64,000 nucleotides of DNA from Streptomyces cupreus (lineage in GTDB: Bacteria; Actinomycetota; Actinomycetes; Streptomycetales; Streptomycetaceae): the NCBI RefSeq assembly GCF_014257025.1, contig NZ_JACMSF010000022.1:58134-122133 (forward strand). The letters are read 5' to 3'. Positions 33,595 through 41,465 of this stretch are shown in pieces (positions within the stretch are counted from its first letter, which is position 1; every line of letters starts with the position of its first letter). A program made the position numbers and the translations under genes. The notes beneath the pieces are model-generated. The model saw only the letters and a list, made by a program, of their open reading frames with translations, was not told where the DNA came from and searched no databases.

Positions 33595-35709
33595 TCACTC
33601 GGAGGCGGAAGCGGAACCCTCGGTGTCGCGGTTGGCCAGAGCGCGGCCGAGCCGGTCGCGGCCGACGACCATGACGCCGTCGGACTTGTAGGGCTCAGCT
33701 CCGGTGCCGTCGAGGACGCGCTTGAGGTCGAGGAACGACCAGCCGCCGTAGGCGTCCGTGCTCAGCATCGCCAGCCGGTTGATGACCTCCTGAGTGCGCA
33801 GACGTGCCGCGTCTCCGAGGACGCTCGCGATGTCCGCCAGCGGGTCACGCTCCTCGCCCCGCTCGATGACATGCAGCGTCGTGACCCCGTCGCGCAGCGC
33901 CTTCGCACGGCCAGCGATCGTCTTGGCATCGTCGGTGCTGATGTAGTGCGTGCGCACCGTGATGGACGCCTGCCCGGCGGGGATGTCGATGCCGTCGGAA
34001 GCGACGACCACGGTTCCCTTGTCCAGGCCCGGACGCAGCAGGTTCGGCGCCGCGCCGCCGTCAACGGCCTTGTCCCCGAGTGCCATACGGGCCTGCGACT
34101 CCGTACCGAGGGCGAGGGAGGCCCGGGTGTGGGCGCCCTCGCGGACCAGCTTGGGAAGGTTCTGGTCGGTGGGGTCCTGGGTGCCCTGCCAGAGCAGGAC
34201 GTTGACCGCACGGCCCTGGTTGTGGATTTTGCGGGCGGCCATGAAGTACCGGGAGGTGGACGACGAGCCGCCGTAGGGGCGCTTGTCCTCGCCCTTGACC
34301 GGGCACATGAACGCCATCTGCGCCTCGTCCACGATCACGATCAGCGCCGGGAACTCGGTCCCGGGCGGCGCCTGGAGGCGGCGGTTCATCTCCTCGACCG
34401 CGTCTTCCAGCATCTCGGTGACCTGGATGACGTGGTCGTCGGTGGGGCCCTGGATGAGCCGGGTGGCCAGACCGTCGAACATGGCCCAGTCGCCCACGCC
34501 CTTGAGGTCCCCGAGCCAGAACTCGACCGACCGGTCTAGCGCCAGCCACAGCGCGAGCGAGCGCAGGGCGGCGGTCTTGCCCTGGTTGGACAGGCCCGTG
34601 ATGAGCAGGTGGCGCTGATACACGCTCAGGGCGGCTGCGTCGCCGCGCAGGTCCTGGCCCCACGGGGCCTTGCCCTTGGCGTAGTCGGCGGTCAGGGATT
34701 CGTCGGTGACCAGCAGGGACGGGCCGATCGGCTCGTCCAGCGCGCCCGAGTCGGCGATCCACAGTCGGACCGTGCGGGCGGCTTGCGGGATGGTGATGAA
34801 CACCTCGTGCTCGTGCCGGGTGAGGTTCTCCGCCAGCTTGCGGCGCCGCTTCTGTACCTCGATGGTCGACACCCCCGAGGGCAGGGTGACGTCGACCTCG
34901 ACCCCGCATCCGGCGATCGTGATCGGTCCGAGCATGGAGGCGCCCGCGTCGCCCATCTCCTTGATGGCGCTGCGCAACGGCGCGATCCCCAGGTCCCGCA
35001 GCGCCTTGACCACGATCGACGGGGTGATGGGCTCGCCTTCACCGGAGCGGACGTTGGCGGGCAGTGCCCAGGCGGGTGCGGCCTGCTGCTTGCGGCCGAC
35101 CGTCCACAGCGCGAGCAGGGCGAGGAACGGGCCGAGGGTGATAGCCGGGCCCCACACCACAGAGACGATGGTGATGAGCAAGGCAATGAACTTGATGACC
35201 GCCAAGAGCGGGGTGATGACGTCGGTGACGTCCTCGTTCGCTATGGCCAGCGCGATGCCGAGGGCGAGAAGGCCGCCGATGCCTATCCCGACGCCGGCGG
35301 CGGCGCCCTTGGCCGCGTCGATGGGGGAGGTGAGCAGGTCCATGCGGCGGCGGTGCCTTGCTTCGCGGAAGTGCTGCAAGCGCTCTTCCCACTCTCCGGC
35401 CAGTTCCATGTTTCCCGCCGCTTCCGCCGCACGGATGAACCGCTCGTAGCGGGCACCGGTACGGCCGTCCCACGCGCGTCGGCCCACGATCCGCGCGCCT
35501 CCGGCCACGTAGAGGCTGTGCCGGGCCACCGCGCGGACGGTGGTCTTGGTGTGCTCGTGGGTGACGGCCGCCTTGACGATGCGGCCGGAGCGCACCCACA
35601 ACGGCACGGGCGCGGCCGGAGTGTCCGAGACGACGGTCAGCGTCGTGACGGACGCGTCCTGAGCAGGTGGTTCGGGGGTCTTGTGGAGGTGTACGACGTT
35701 CTCACTCAT
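33595..35709 (-). CDS. FtsK/SpoIIIE-type DNA translocase (TraB/TraSA-like conjugation motor)
   Basis: 704 residues. Hydrophobic helices at ~135-155, 164-187 and 189-205 anchor it in the membrane; the motor has Walker A GLSNQGKT (~372-379) and Walker B ALIVIVDEAQ (D461, E462). The C-terminal ~60 residues (RLAMLSTDAYGGWSFLDLKRVLDG) form the winged helix that reads the TRS octamer in TraB. It moves double-stranded DNA between mycelia without a relaxase. Start ATG with GGAG upstream. Its stop lies at the octamer cluster. Confidence 0.9.
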   Translation of the reverse strand: MSENVVHLHKTPEPPAQDASVTTLTVVSDTPAAPVPLWVRSGRIVKAAVTHEHTKTTVRAVARHSLYVAGGARIVGRRAWDGRTGARYERFIRAAEAAGNMELAGEWEERLQHFREARHRRRMDLLTSPIDAAKGAAAGVGIGIGGLLALGIALAIANEDVTDVITPLLAVIKFIALLITIVSVVWGPAITLGPFLALLALWTVGRKQQAAPAWALPANVRSGEGEPITPSIVVKALRDLGIAPLRSAIKEMGDAGASMLGPITIAGCGVEVDVTLPSGVSTIEVQKRRRKLAENLTRHEHEVFITIPQAARTVRLWIADSGALDEPIGPSLLVTDESLTADYAKGKAPWGQDLRGDAAALSVYQRHLLITGLSNQGKTAALRSLALWLALDRSVEFWLGDLKGVGDWAMFDGLATRLIQGPTDDHVIQVTEMLEDAVEEMNRRLQAPPGTEFPALIVIVDEAQMAFMCPVKGEDKRPYGGSSSTSRYFMAARKIHNQGRAVNVLLWQGTQDPTDQNLPKLVREGAHTRASLALGTESQARMALGDKAVDGGAAPNLLRPGLDKGTVVVASDGIDIPAGQASITVRTHYISTDDAKTIAGRAKALRDGVTTLHVIERGEERDPLADIASVLGDAARLRTQEVINRLAMLSTDAYGGWSFLDLKRVLDGTGAEPYKSDGVMVVGRDRLGRALANRDTEGSASASE

Positions 35710-35824
35710 GCTGGGGTTCTCCTGAACTGCCCCCGATCGGGGGCGGGATGACTGGGAGGGTGCCGGGGTGGCGGGTCCGAGCAGGGATGGCCACCCCGGC
35801 ACGCGGGCCGTACAGGTGCGGGGG

Positions 35825-36382
35825 TCAGGCGGCGGTGGCGCCGGGGATGAGCTGGTCGGCGAGGTACTCGCGGCCGTAGGCCTCGTACTCGTCCTGCTGC
35901 ACCATGCGGTCGTATCCGCGGCGCTGTCGGCGCGAGCGGCGCTCGATGCCGAGTCCCTCGCGCACGGCGCTCACGTATTCGTCGGCGACGTCTTTGCGGC
36001 TGAACTGCATGCAGTGCACCAGCTCATGGACGATGATCCGGGCGAACTCCGAGGGGGCGGGCAGGTGGTTGACGTTGACGATGACCAGGGCGCTGCCGTC
36101 GGGGCGGGGGATGGCGCAGGCGTGGGCATCGCGGGCGGTCTGCTTGCCCCGCCCCTCCGCACGGCGGACCACGCTGCGGCCGAGGCTGCCCGCCAGGGCG
36201 AGGTGGGCGGCGGCCACGCATTCGGCCATGCCCCGCTCGCTGGTCAGGATCACCTCGACGTCGGGCATGCTGCCGGGCACCGCCCGATGGACGACCTTCA
36301 CGGCCTGCTCGGTCAGCCGCTTGGAGGTGCGCAGCGTGGCCCCGTAGCCGGGGATCTTGTGCGTGCGGACGGTGGTCTTCAC
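35825..36382 (-). CDS. AICE zincin-like protein (HELVH motif)
   Basis: 185 residues. IIVHELVHCMQFSRK holds an HExxH zinc motif in a helix; the rest (SERGMAECVAAAHLALAG, DGSALVIVNVNHLPAPSEFAR) resembles plasmid-borne SprT-like or Zn-peptidase-like genes. The target is unknown. GTG at 36382 has GGAG about eight bases upstream; a further GTG at 36406 would add eight residues. Confidence 0.65.
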   Translation of the reverse strand: MKTTVRTHKIPGYGATLRTSKRLTEQAVKVVHRAVPGSMPDVEVILTSERGMAECVAAAHLALAGSLGRSVVRRAEGRGKQTARDAHACAIPRPDGSALVIVNVNHLPAPSEFARIIVHELVHCMQFSRKDVADEYVSAVREGLGIERRSRRQRRGYDRMVQQDEYEAYGREYLADQLIPGATAA

Positions 36383-36412
36383 ACAGGTCTCCGATGCTGA
36401 AGTCACCGCAGC

Positions 36413-36808
36413 TCACGCAGCGGCGGCGGGGGTGTCGGGGGTGTCGGGGTAGGCGCACAGCACGCACATGCCGAGCGAGGTCGGCAGGCAGTAGCCGTAG
36501 GTGATCTGGCACTTGGGGCAGGTGCGGCGGGCGTGCATCGCCAGCGCCAGAGCGCCCCACTTGCGCGAGGTCATCGGCCGGACCGGCAGGGCCAGGTCGA
36601 CGCGGTAGAAGTAGGCCACCCGTGCCGTGCCAGTCCGCCGGTTGATCCGCATGACCTGCGCCGCAATCGGCTGACCACCGGGGCGCAGGCCCTGAGCCCG
36701 TAACTGGCGGCGGGTGGCGTAGCCGTCCGGGGCCAGCTTCCAGGGGTAGGTGGGGATGCCGTAGCGGGCGCCGGACGGGTCGAAGCACTTGCCCCACGCG
36801 GCGGACAT
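36413..36808 (-). CDS. RRQRL-motif zinc-binding protein (AICE)
   Basis: 131 residues. YATRRQLRAQGLRPGG is the region for which the family is named, and RRTCPKCQITYGYCLP with MCVLCAY supplies four cysteines for zinc. Common in streptomycete plasmids and AICEs next to the translocase gene. Role unknown. Its start codon shares a base with the stop of the DUF2637 gene. Confidence 0.78.
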   Translation of the reverse strand: MSAAWGKCFDPSGARYGIPTYPWKLAPDGYATRRQLRAQGLRPGGQPIAAQVMRINRRTGTARVAYFYRVDLALPVRPMTSRKWGALALAMHARRTCPKCQITYGYCLPTSLGMCVLCAYPDTPDTPAAAA

Positions 36809-37653
36809 CAGGCGGCCGCCTCAGCGCGCTCGGCAAGGATCGTGTCCCGCAGCATGCGCGCGTTCGCGGGGGACGTGCGAACCGCACGGCGGATGCCCTC
36901 GGCAGTCACCTTGGCGTCCGGCCAATCGGCCGTGGCCGTACGCGCCTCCGCAAGGAGCTCCGCCTCGGTCCGCCTGGGTCGGGGCGACTTCGCTGCGTCC
37001 GGGACACGGCCGGTTGCCCGGCGGGGCGGGGTCGATTCTGAGGCCAGCGCGCGCCGCTCGATCGAGGCGACCGCAACCGGGTCGACGGTGACCGGGTCGG
37101 GCACCCGCTCCACCTGCGCCGTGATCGGCGCGGGGGTCGATTCGGGCAGGTCAGCCATAGACCGATTTCTCTCGGTCTCGGTAGATTCATCCGCATTCGC
37201 GCTCAGGGTCGGGATCGGGGCGGGGCGGTGGTGCAGCACCTTGGCGACCAGATCCGATCCGAAGTAGATCGACCCGACCGGCAGCGAGGTTGCCAGCAGC
37301 ACCAGAGCCCAGTTCGCCGGATCCCAGTCGGCCAGCCGGGCCCAGTCGACCCCACGGTCGTGCAGCTCGGGAACCAGCCCGTGCACGTAGTTCAGGGCCA
37401 GGGAAGCGAGGGTGTAGGTGCCGAGCACCCGCAGCGCGAACTTCCGTGCGTCATCGGTCAGTACGAGGGTGGCGACCAGGGCCAGCGCCATCAGTCCGTC
37501 GACCACGAACGGGTAGAGGGTGGCGGCGGTGTCGTCCGCGCCGACCGCGTTCGCGATGTCCCGCAGCGCGTTCCACGAGACCCGGAACGCCATGGCGACT
37601 ACCGCGACCAGCGCCAGCACGAGAGCGGTGCGGCCCTTTCGGTGCAGGTTCAT
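36808..37653 (-). CDS. DUF2637 membrane protein (SpdB-like spread protein)
   Basis: 281 residues. Four helices in the first ~130 residues (ALVLALVAVVAMAFRVSW, LYPFVVDGLMALALVATLVL, VLGTYTLASLALNYV, ALVLLATSLPVGSIYFG) make the DUF2637 domain found in streptomycete mobile elements. The C-terminal half is cytoplasmic, with a winged-helix-like end (KVTAEGIRRAVRTSPANARMLRDTI). Such proteins help the incoming DNA spread along hyphae. ATG overlaps the preceding stop. Confidence 0.85.
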   Translation of the reverse strand: MNLHRKGRTALVLALVAVVAMAFRVSWNALRDIANAVGADDTAATLYPFVVDGLMALALVATLVLTDDARKFALRVLGTYTLASLALNYVHGLVPELHDRGVDWARLADWDPANWALVLLATSLPVGSIYFGSDLVAKVLHHRPAPIPTLSANADESTETERNRSMADLPESTPAPITAQVERVPDPVTVDPVAVASIERRALASESTPPRRATGRVPDAAKSPRPRRTEAELLAEARTATADWPDAKVTAEGIRRAVRTSPANARMLRDTILAERAEAAA

Positions 37654-37934
37654 GCCGAACCCCCGTCCTCGCTCCACGGGGTGTAGGAGACGGGCCGTTC
37701 CGCCGTCCAGGAATACAGCGACTCGGCAGCGGGGGCGATGTCGTGGCCCTTGTTCAGCACGGCCGCGAGGATGACCAGCGCATCCCGCGTCCGAAGCTGC
37801 AACAGCGTGGCGTAGGCGCGTTCGTCCGCGTCGGTCACGCCCGGCAGCGGGACGTCGAGGGCGTCATGGACCGCCCGCAGCAGCATCACGGCCGCCTCGG
37901 GGAGGGAGTCCAGGCGTACGGTCTGGGTGTTCAT
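37650..37934 (-). CDS. AICE small protein of unknown function
   Basis: 94 residues, mostly helical, with LDSLPEAAVMLLRAVHDALD and TRDALVILAAVLNKG. No membrane segment and no named family recognised. Tightly packed (4-base overlaps on both sides) in the translocase operon, so it is likely expressed with transfer functions. Confidence 0.65.
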   Translation of the reverse strand: MNTQTVRLDSLPEAAVMLLRAVHDALDVPLPGVTDADERAYATLLQLRTRDALVILAAVLNKGHDIAPAAESLYSWTAERPVSYTPWSEDGGSA

Positions 37935-38200
37935 GCAGCACCGCCCGGCAGGCTCGCGCCAGCGGTGCGATTGGCCAGCGCCATGCGCTCGGCCAGCACC
38001 CGGCGGCAGGCCCGGCGGATGCGCTGGGCGTCGACCTCGGTCCGCGTGCGGTCCAGCGTGATGATCTGCGCGTCCAACAGGTCAACGTCCGCCAGGATCG
38101 CGGGCATCTCCAGCTCGATCGCGTCCAGCTCCGCATCCGTCGGCTCGATCCAGTCGGCGAACGCGGTAACAACGTCCTGAACAGTCACGATGGGGTTCAT
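37931..38200 (-). CDS. DUF6284 family small protein (AICE)
   Basis: 89 residues, helical, with VTAFADWIEPTDAELDAIE, then MPAILADVDLLDAQI and RRACRRVLAERMALANRT. The pattern fits DUF6284 proteins of Streptomyces elements. Function unknown. It overlaps the next gene by four bases. Confidence 0.75.
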   Translation of the reverse strand: MNPIVTVQDVVTAFADWIEPTDAELDAIELEMPAILADVDLLDAQIITLDRTRTEVDAQRIRRACRRVLAERMALANRTAGASLPGGAA

Positions 38201-38290
38201 AGGGTCGTGTTTCCTCTCAGCGTGGAACGGCCCGAACAGCGCCCCGGAGTTGCAGCTCCGGGGGCGCGCGCCGTTGCGGGGGTCGGTGGG

Positions 38291-38452
38291 TCAGCCGCGC
38301 TTGGGCTTGCGGCCGTAAGTGGCGTCCAGCTCCGCCGTGACGTCCTTGGTCTTGCACTTGCCGGACACGATGCGGTCGTAGACCTGCTGGCCCTTCTTGA
38401 CGTTCTCCGGGCTGGTCAGGTCGGACGACTGCTGCGTCTTCTTGCCGAACAT
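38291..38452 (-). CDS. First gene of the transfer operon, 53-residue protein
   Basis: 53 residues: MFGKKTQQSSDLTSPENVKK, then VYDRIVSGKCKTKDVTAELD and a basic end (GRKPKRG). AGGAG lies just before the ATG. Being the promoter-proximal gene of the long minus-strand operon (38.45 to 28.4 kb) and divergent from the GntR gene, it is likely under GntR control. No family recognised. Confidence 0.65.
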   Translation of the reverse strand: MFGKKTQQSSDLTSPENVKKGQQVYDRIVSGKCKTKDVTAELDATYGRKPKRG

Positions 38453-38516
38453 GCGGACTCCTGACGGGTCGTAGGTGATGGGCCCGGCCGCTGGTCGCGG
38501 CCCCGGCTCCCCTCGG

Positions 38517-38541
38517 CGCTGCACGTACGGGACGTGCAGCG
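38517..38541. promoter_or_regulatory. 10-bp inverted repeat in the divergent control region
   Basis: cgctgcacgt and acgtgcagcg flank acggg. A second smaller hairpin (cccacag with ctgtggg, 38553-38572) follows. Both lie in the 418-base gene-free gap between the transfer operon and the GntR gene and would be transcribed as a leader of the transfer operon. Function is inference. Confidence 0.5.
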
Positions 38542-38766
38542 GAGGCAACCGGCCCACAGAAACCGCTGTGGGGGTCGGATGCGCTGAACTCGCGCGAAGG
38601 GACAGAACCCGCGCACGCCACCCGCTTGCTTGCGGAGGTGGGGTGGTCAACCTCGACACTCTGTTGAGTTCTCAAGCAACACCCAGCAAGGGCCCACGGC
38701 GAACCACGAGCTATCCCGAACCGGCAAGGCGCTGAAGGCAGCCCGAAGAAGGGGCCTTCCGTCGCT

Positions 38767-38835
38767 GTCCTAGGACTGCGACGACCTGAAATGAGAATGC
38801 ACCGCAGTCCTAGGACTGTCAATAGTCCTAGGACT
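38767..38835. promoter_or_regulatory. Three copies of palindrome AGTCCTAGGACT (GntR operator)
   Basis: gtcctaggac (38767-38776), cagtcctaggactg (38805-38818) and agtcctaggact (38824-38835) share a perfect palindromic core; centres are 40 and 18 bases apart. They end 35 bases before the GntR start. The GntR protein is divergent from the transfer operon, the usual layout of a KorSA-like repressor that silences both sides. Confidence 0.75.
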
Positions 38836-38870
38836 GTGTGCTTCACTTGAGTCGTCGAGAGGAGCTCCGC

Positions 38871-39674
38871 GTGGCACCGAAAGCGCCAAAGTGGCGGGAA
38901 CTGGCCGACCGGTTCGCCGAGCAGATCAGGAACGGCGACCTGGCCCCTGGCAAGCAGCTTCCGCAGATCCGGGAACTCGTGGACGCGGGCGAGGGGTCCA
39001 AGGAGACCGTCCATCGCGCCTATAAAGCCCTGGAAGCCGAAGGACTGGTCACGATGACCCGTGGCCACGGCACCGTGGTGCGCCCCAAATCACCGCTCAA
39101 GCGGTTGGGTATCGCCCGGTACGACAAGGCCAAGTGGCGCGACGGTGACGAGGTCGCGTTCATTGCTGACCGGGTGGCGTCCGGCCGCTCGTACCGCCGG
39201 AACGAGCAGACCCAGACCGTCAGCCGAGTGAAGGCGCCGGCGGCCGTGGCGGCGGCCCACGGATTGCCTGAGGGGGCCGATGTGTACGCGCGGGCGCGCC
39301 TGGTGAAGGAGGGCTCACAGCCGACCCACACCCTGACCAGCTACTACCGGCCCGAACACGTCGAGGGAACGCGCATCGTCGACCCGACCCCGGGCCCTGC
39401 CGGTCGCGGCGGCGGGTTCCGGGTCCTGTATGACGCCGGGTACGAAATCGACCACATGACGGAGGAGCTATTCGCGCGCGTACCGACGACGGAAGAGACC
39501 CAGCTTCTCCAGCTAACGCCGGGTGAATGGGTGGTGGAGTTGCACCGCACCACCTACACAGAGGATGGGACCGTGGTTGAGTTCGCCATCGGGGTGCACG
39601 CGGCGACGCGGTTCGCGTGGTCGTATGACTTCAAGGTGCCGGACTCGGCGAAGACGGAGGGCGAGAGCAAGTGA
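38871..39674 (+). CDS. GntR-family regulator of the AICE (KorSA-like)
   Basis: 267 residues. Winged HTH ~1-75 (KWRELADRFAEQIRNGDL, LPQIRELVDAGEGSKETVHR) then a UTRA-type ligand domain (~95-260: EGADVYARARLVKEGSQPTHT, TEDGTVVEFAIGVHAATRF). The GTG was chosen for its GAGGAG site. Three palindromes lie just upstream. It probably represses transfer and replication genes and itself until an inducer or loss of repression allows excision. Confidence 0.87.
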   Translation: MAPKAPKWRELADRFAEQIRNGDLAPGKQLPQIRELVDAGEGSKETVHRAYKALEAEGLVTMTRGHGTVVRPKSPLKRLGIARYDKAKWRDGDEVAFIADRVASGRSYRRNEQTQTVSRVKAPAAVAAAHGLPEGADVYARARLVKEGSQPTHTLTSYYRPEHVEGTRIVDPTPGPAGRGGGFRVLYDAGYEIDHMTEELFARVPTTEETQLLQLTPGEWVVELHRTTYTEDGTVVEFAIGVHAATRFAWSYDFKVPDSAKTEGESK

Positions 39675-40336
39675 TCCCGGCTCAAGCGTGGGCGGACGCA
39701 CAGCGGCTCTGGGACTTCCAGCAGATGGGGCACGAGCCGCGCCCGTGCTCCGTCGCCATCGGTCTCGGCAGTCACGACCTGGGGGTGGCCGACACCACGG
39801 CGGACCTCTACCACCAGGGCATGGCCCCGCTCATTGTCTTCACCGGGGCGACCAGCCGCACGACGCGTGAGCGGATGCCACGCGGCGAAGCCGAGCACTA
39901 CCGCGACCGCGCGATGGAGCTGGGGGTTCCCAAGCACGTCATCCTCGTCGAGCCGAACGCGAGGAACACGGGCGAGAACATCCGCTTCTCCCGCGCGCTC
40001 CTCGAAGAGCGGCACGTGCCCGTCACGTCCGCCCTCCTGGTCAGCAAGCCCTACGAGGAACGGCGCGCGTATGCGACAGCCTGCAAGATGTGGCCCGGCG
40101 TCGAATGGGTGTGCGCGTCCACCCCGATGACGTTCCCTGACTACGTCGACTCGATCGGGGACGCGCGTCTCGTCGTCGACATGCTGGTCGGTGCCCAACA
40201 GCGGCTCATGGTCTACCCCCGGCAGGGGTTCATGATCGAGCAGGAGATTCCCGACGGCATCAAGGCCGCGTACGAGCGTCTTTGCGACCACGGATTCACG
40301 AGCCGACTCGTGCCGGAGACGGTGGAACGTTCCTGA
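39671..40336 (+). CDS. YdcF-family (DUF218) protein
   Basis: 221 residues. PCSVAIGLGSHDLGVADTTADLYHQG is the N-terminal motif; GATSRTTRERMPRGEAEHY, ILVEPNARNTGENIRFSRALL and LLVSKPYEERRA follow, all conserved in DUF218. Ligand-binding for SAM is reported for E. coli YdcF; activity here is unknown. It overlaps the GntR gene by four bases (GTGA), so they are co-translated. In SLP1/pSAM2-type elements this slot often carries a Nudix hydrolase, absent here. Confidence 0.82.
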   Translation: MIPAQAWADAQRLWDFQQMGHEPRPCSVAIGLGSHDLGVADTTADLYHQGMAPLIVFTGATSRTTRERMPRGEAEHYRDRAMELGVPKHVILVEPNARNTGENIRFSRALLEERHVPVTSALLVSKPYEERRAYATACKMWPGVEWVCASTPMTFPDYVDSIGDARLVVDMLVGAQQRLMVYPRQGFMIEQEIPDGIKAAYERLCDHGFTSRLVPETVERS

Positions 40337-40495
40337 TGGGGCCCGCTCCGGTCCGTCTCGGTTGGCCTCGCTGGGCACTTACTGCACCAGCAGCCTCACG
40401 CTTGCGCATCGCCCGCCCGGTTCTTGCTCCGGCCTCCTCTTGTCGACCCCCACGCCCGTCCTCAAGATGGAAAGCAGGTTCTGGACGGGGGAAGC

Positions 40496-41140
40496 ATGAT
40501 GGCGACTACCTCAGTTCGACAGGTGAAGCGCCTCACTTGGATTCTGATTGGTTTGGCCACCACCCTCGTCATAGCCCTGACCCCCTTGGTGCTCCAGGCA
40601 GTAGCTCCTGCGAGCAAGGATTGGGAACGGCTCAGTGACATCAGTCAGACGTACGGCGCCTTATCGGTTCTGTTCTCGGCTGCTGCTCTGGTTGGGGTGG
40701 CCGCCTCTTTGGCGTATCAGGCCCGCCAGACCGAGATCGCAAACGACGAAGCGCAGCGCGCCTCGCATCGCGAACTCGTCCTAGCGGCAATCAATGACGC
40801 TGACCTCGTAGTTTGCTATGAGCCCGGGCCTCTGAGGGTGTCGCTACGGACACGGAGGCAGCTCTGGTTTTCTAACCTCATCGTTCACCACTGGTTTGCC
40901 GACTACCGGCTGAAGCGGATCAATGACGACATCTTGCGGGTGCTCCTCACAGACCACTTCAAAGGGGAAGCCGCGCGGAGACATTGGGATTCGTACGGTG
41001 ATGCGTGGCGCCGGTACGTAGCGGCCTCGGGAGAACGCCGCGCGGTCCGATTCGCGGTGTTGGTTGACGAGGTGTACGCAACGGCGGTTGCCGAAGGGCC
41101 CCCGACCCCTTCCAGGGCCTACCTCGCCCCTCCGAGCTAG
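40496..41140 (+). CDS. DUF6082-like membrane protein with a TTA codon (accessory gene)
   Basis: 214 residues. Two helices (~9-30 LTWILIGLATTLVIALTPLVL and ~50-72 GALSVLFSAAALVGVAASLAY) then a cytoplasmic helical domain (HRELVLAAINDADLVVCYEP, FSNLIVHHWFADYRLKR). This matches DUF6082 proteins of Streptomyces in outline. A Leu is encoded by TTA (40661-40663), the rare bldA codon. Base composition is a little less GC-rich than the neighbours. It lies between the GntR pair and attR, the usual cargo spot. Confidence 0.68.
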   Translation: MMATTSVRQVKRLTWILIGLATTLVIALTPLVLQAVAPASKDWERLSDISQTYGALSVLFSAAALVGVAASLAYQARQTEIANDEAQRASHRELVLAAINDADLVVCYEPGPLRVSLRTRRQLWFSNLIVHHWFADYRLKRINDDILRVLLTDHFKGEAARRHWDSYGDAWRRYVAASGERRAVRFAVLVDEVYATAVAEGPPTPSRAYLAPPS

Positions 41141-41342
41141 TAGCGACCGTGGTTCAGCCGTCTGTGGGACCCTCCTGTGGCTTGGGTCGGCAGCCAGCGA
41201 CCTCTCACTGACGATGCACCGGATCCGACGGCAGTGCTTGACGGCAACGTCGGCGCACGTTGCCGTACCTGGGGAAACGGCCGTGCACCCTGTCCGGCTG
41301 GCAGTCGAGTCGCACGCCTGGCCGGTAGACCGCTGGTGGGAA

Positions 41343-41386
41343 CTTGTAAAGCGAAGGTCGTCGGTTCGAATCCGACAGGGGGCTCT
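41343..41386. other. attR: distal 44-bp attachment repeat (tRNA 3' fragment)
   Basis: Identical to 28308-28351. It carries the anticodon loop through the T arm and acceptor 3' strand of tRNA-Thr without the 5' half, so it is not a functional tRNA. The preceding ~200 bases (41141-41342) contain no gene I can support. Confidence 0.92.
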
Positions 41387-41465
41387 CCTTTCCTCTGCCA
41401 TGGCCCCCTCCTCGGCCGTACCCTGGTCGGCACAACGGAACCGCGCCGGCTGGGGAGGTCACGGG

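Larger units (their letters stand above)
28308..41386. mobile_element. 13.0-kb actinomycete integrative and conjugative element (AICE) in tRNA-Thr
   Basis: Bounded by exact 44-bp att repeats, one being the 3' part of a tRNA gene. Modules from left: int-xis (29 kb), replication (DUF3631 ATPase and prim-pol), FtsK/TraB-type translocase for double-stranded DNA transfer, spread-type membrane proteins (DUF2637), and a divergent GntR regulator with accessory genes. This matches the pSAM2-type AICE plan. All essential genes look intact, so excision and transfer are plausible. Confidence 0.93.

Noticed and set aside
38475..38735. Small plus-strand frame in the AICE divergent region
   Set aside because: No ribosome site or homology and it covers the hairpins; treated as non-coding.
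28427..41386. CRISPR array or cas genes
   Set aside because: No regularly spaced repeats of the required length; the clusters are 7-8-base repeats with irregular spacing.
41343..41386. Second tRNA-Thr gene
   Set aside because: Lacks the 5' acceptor strand and D arm; it is the attR duplicate.
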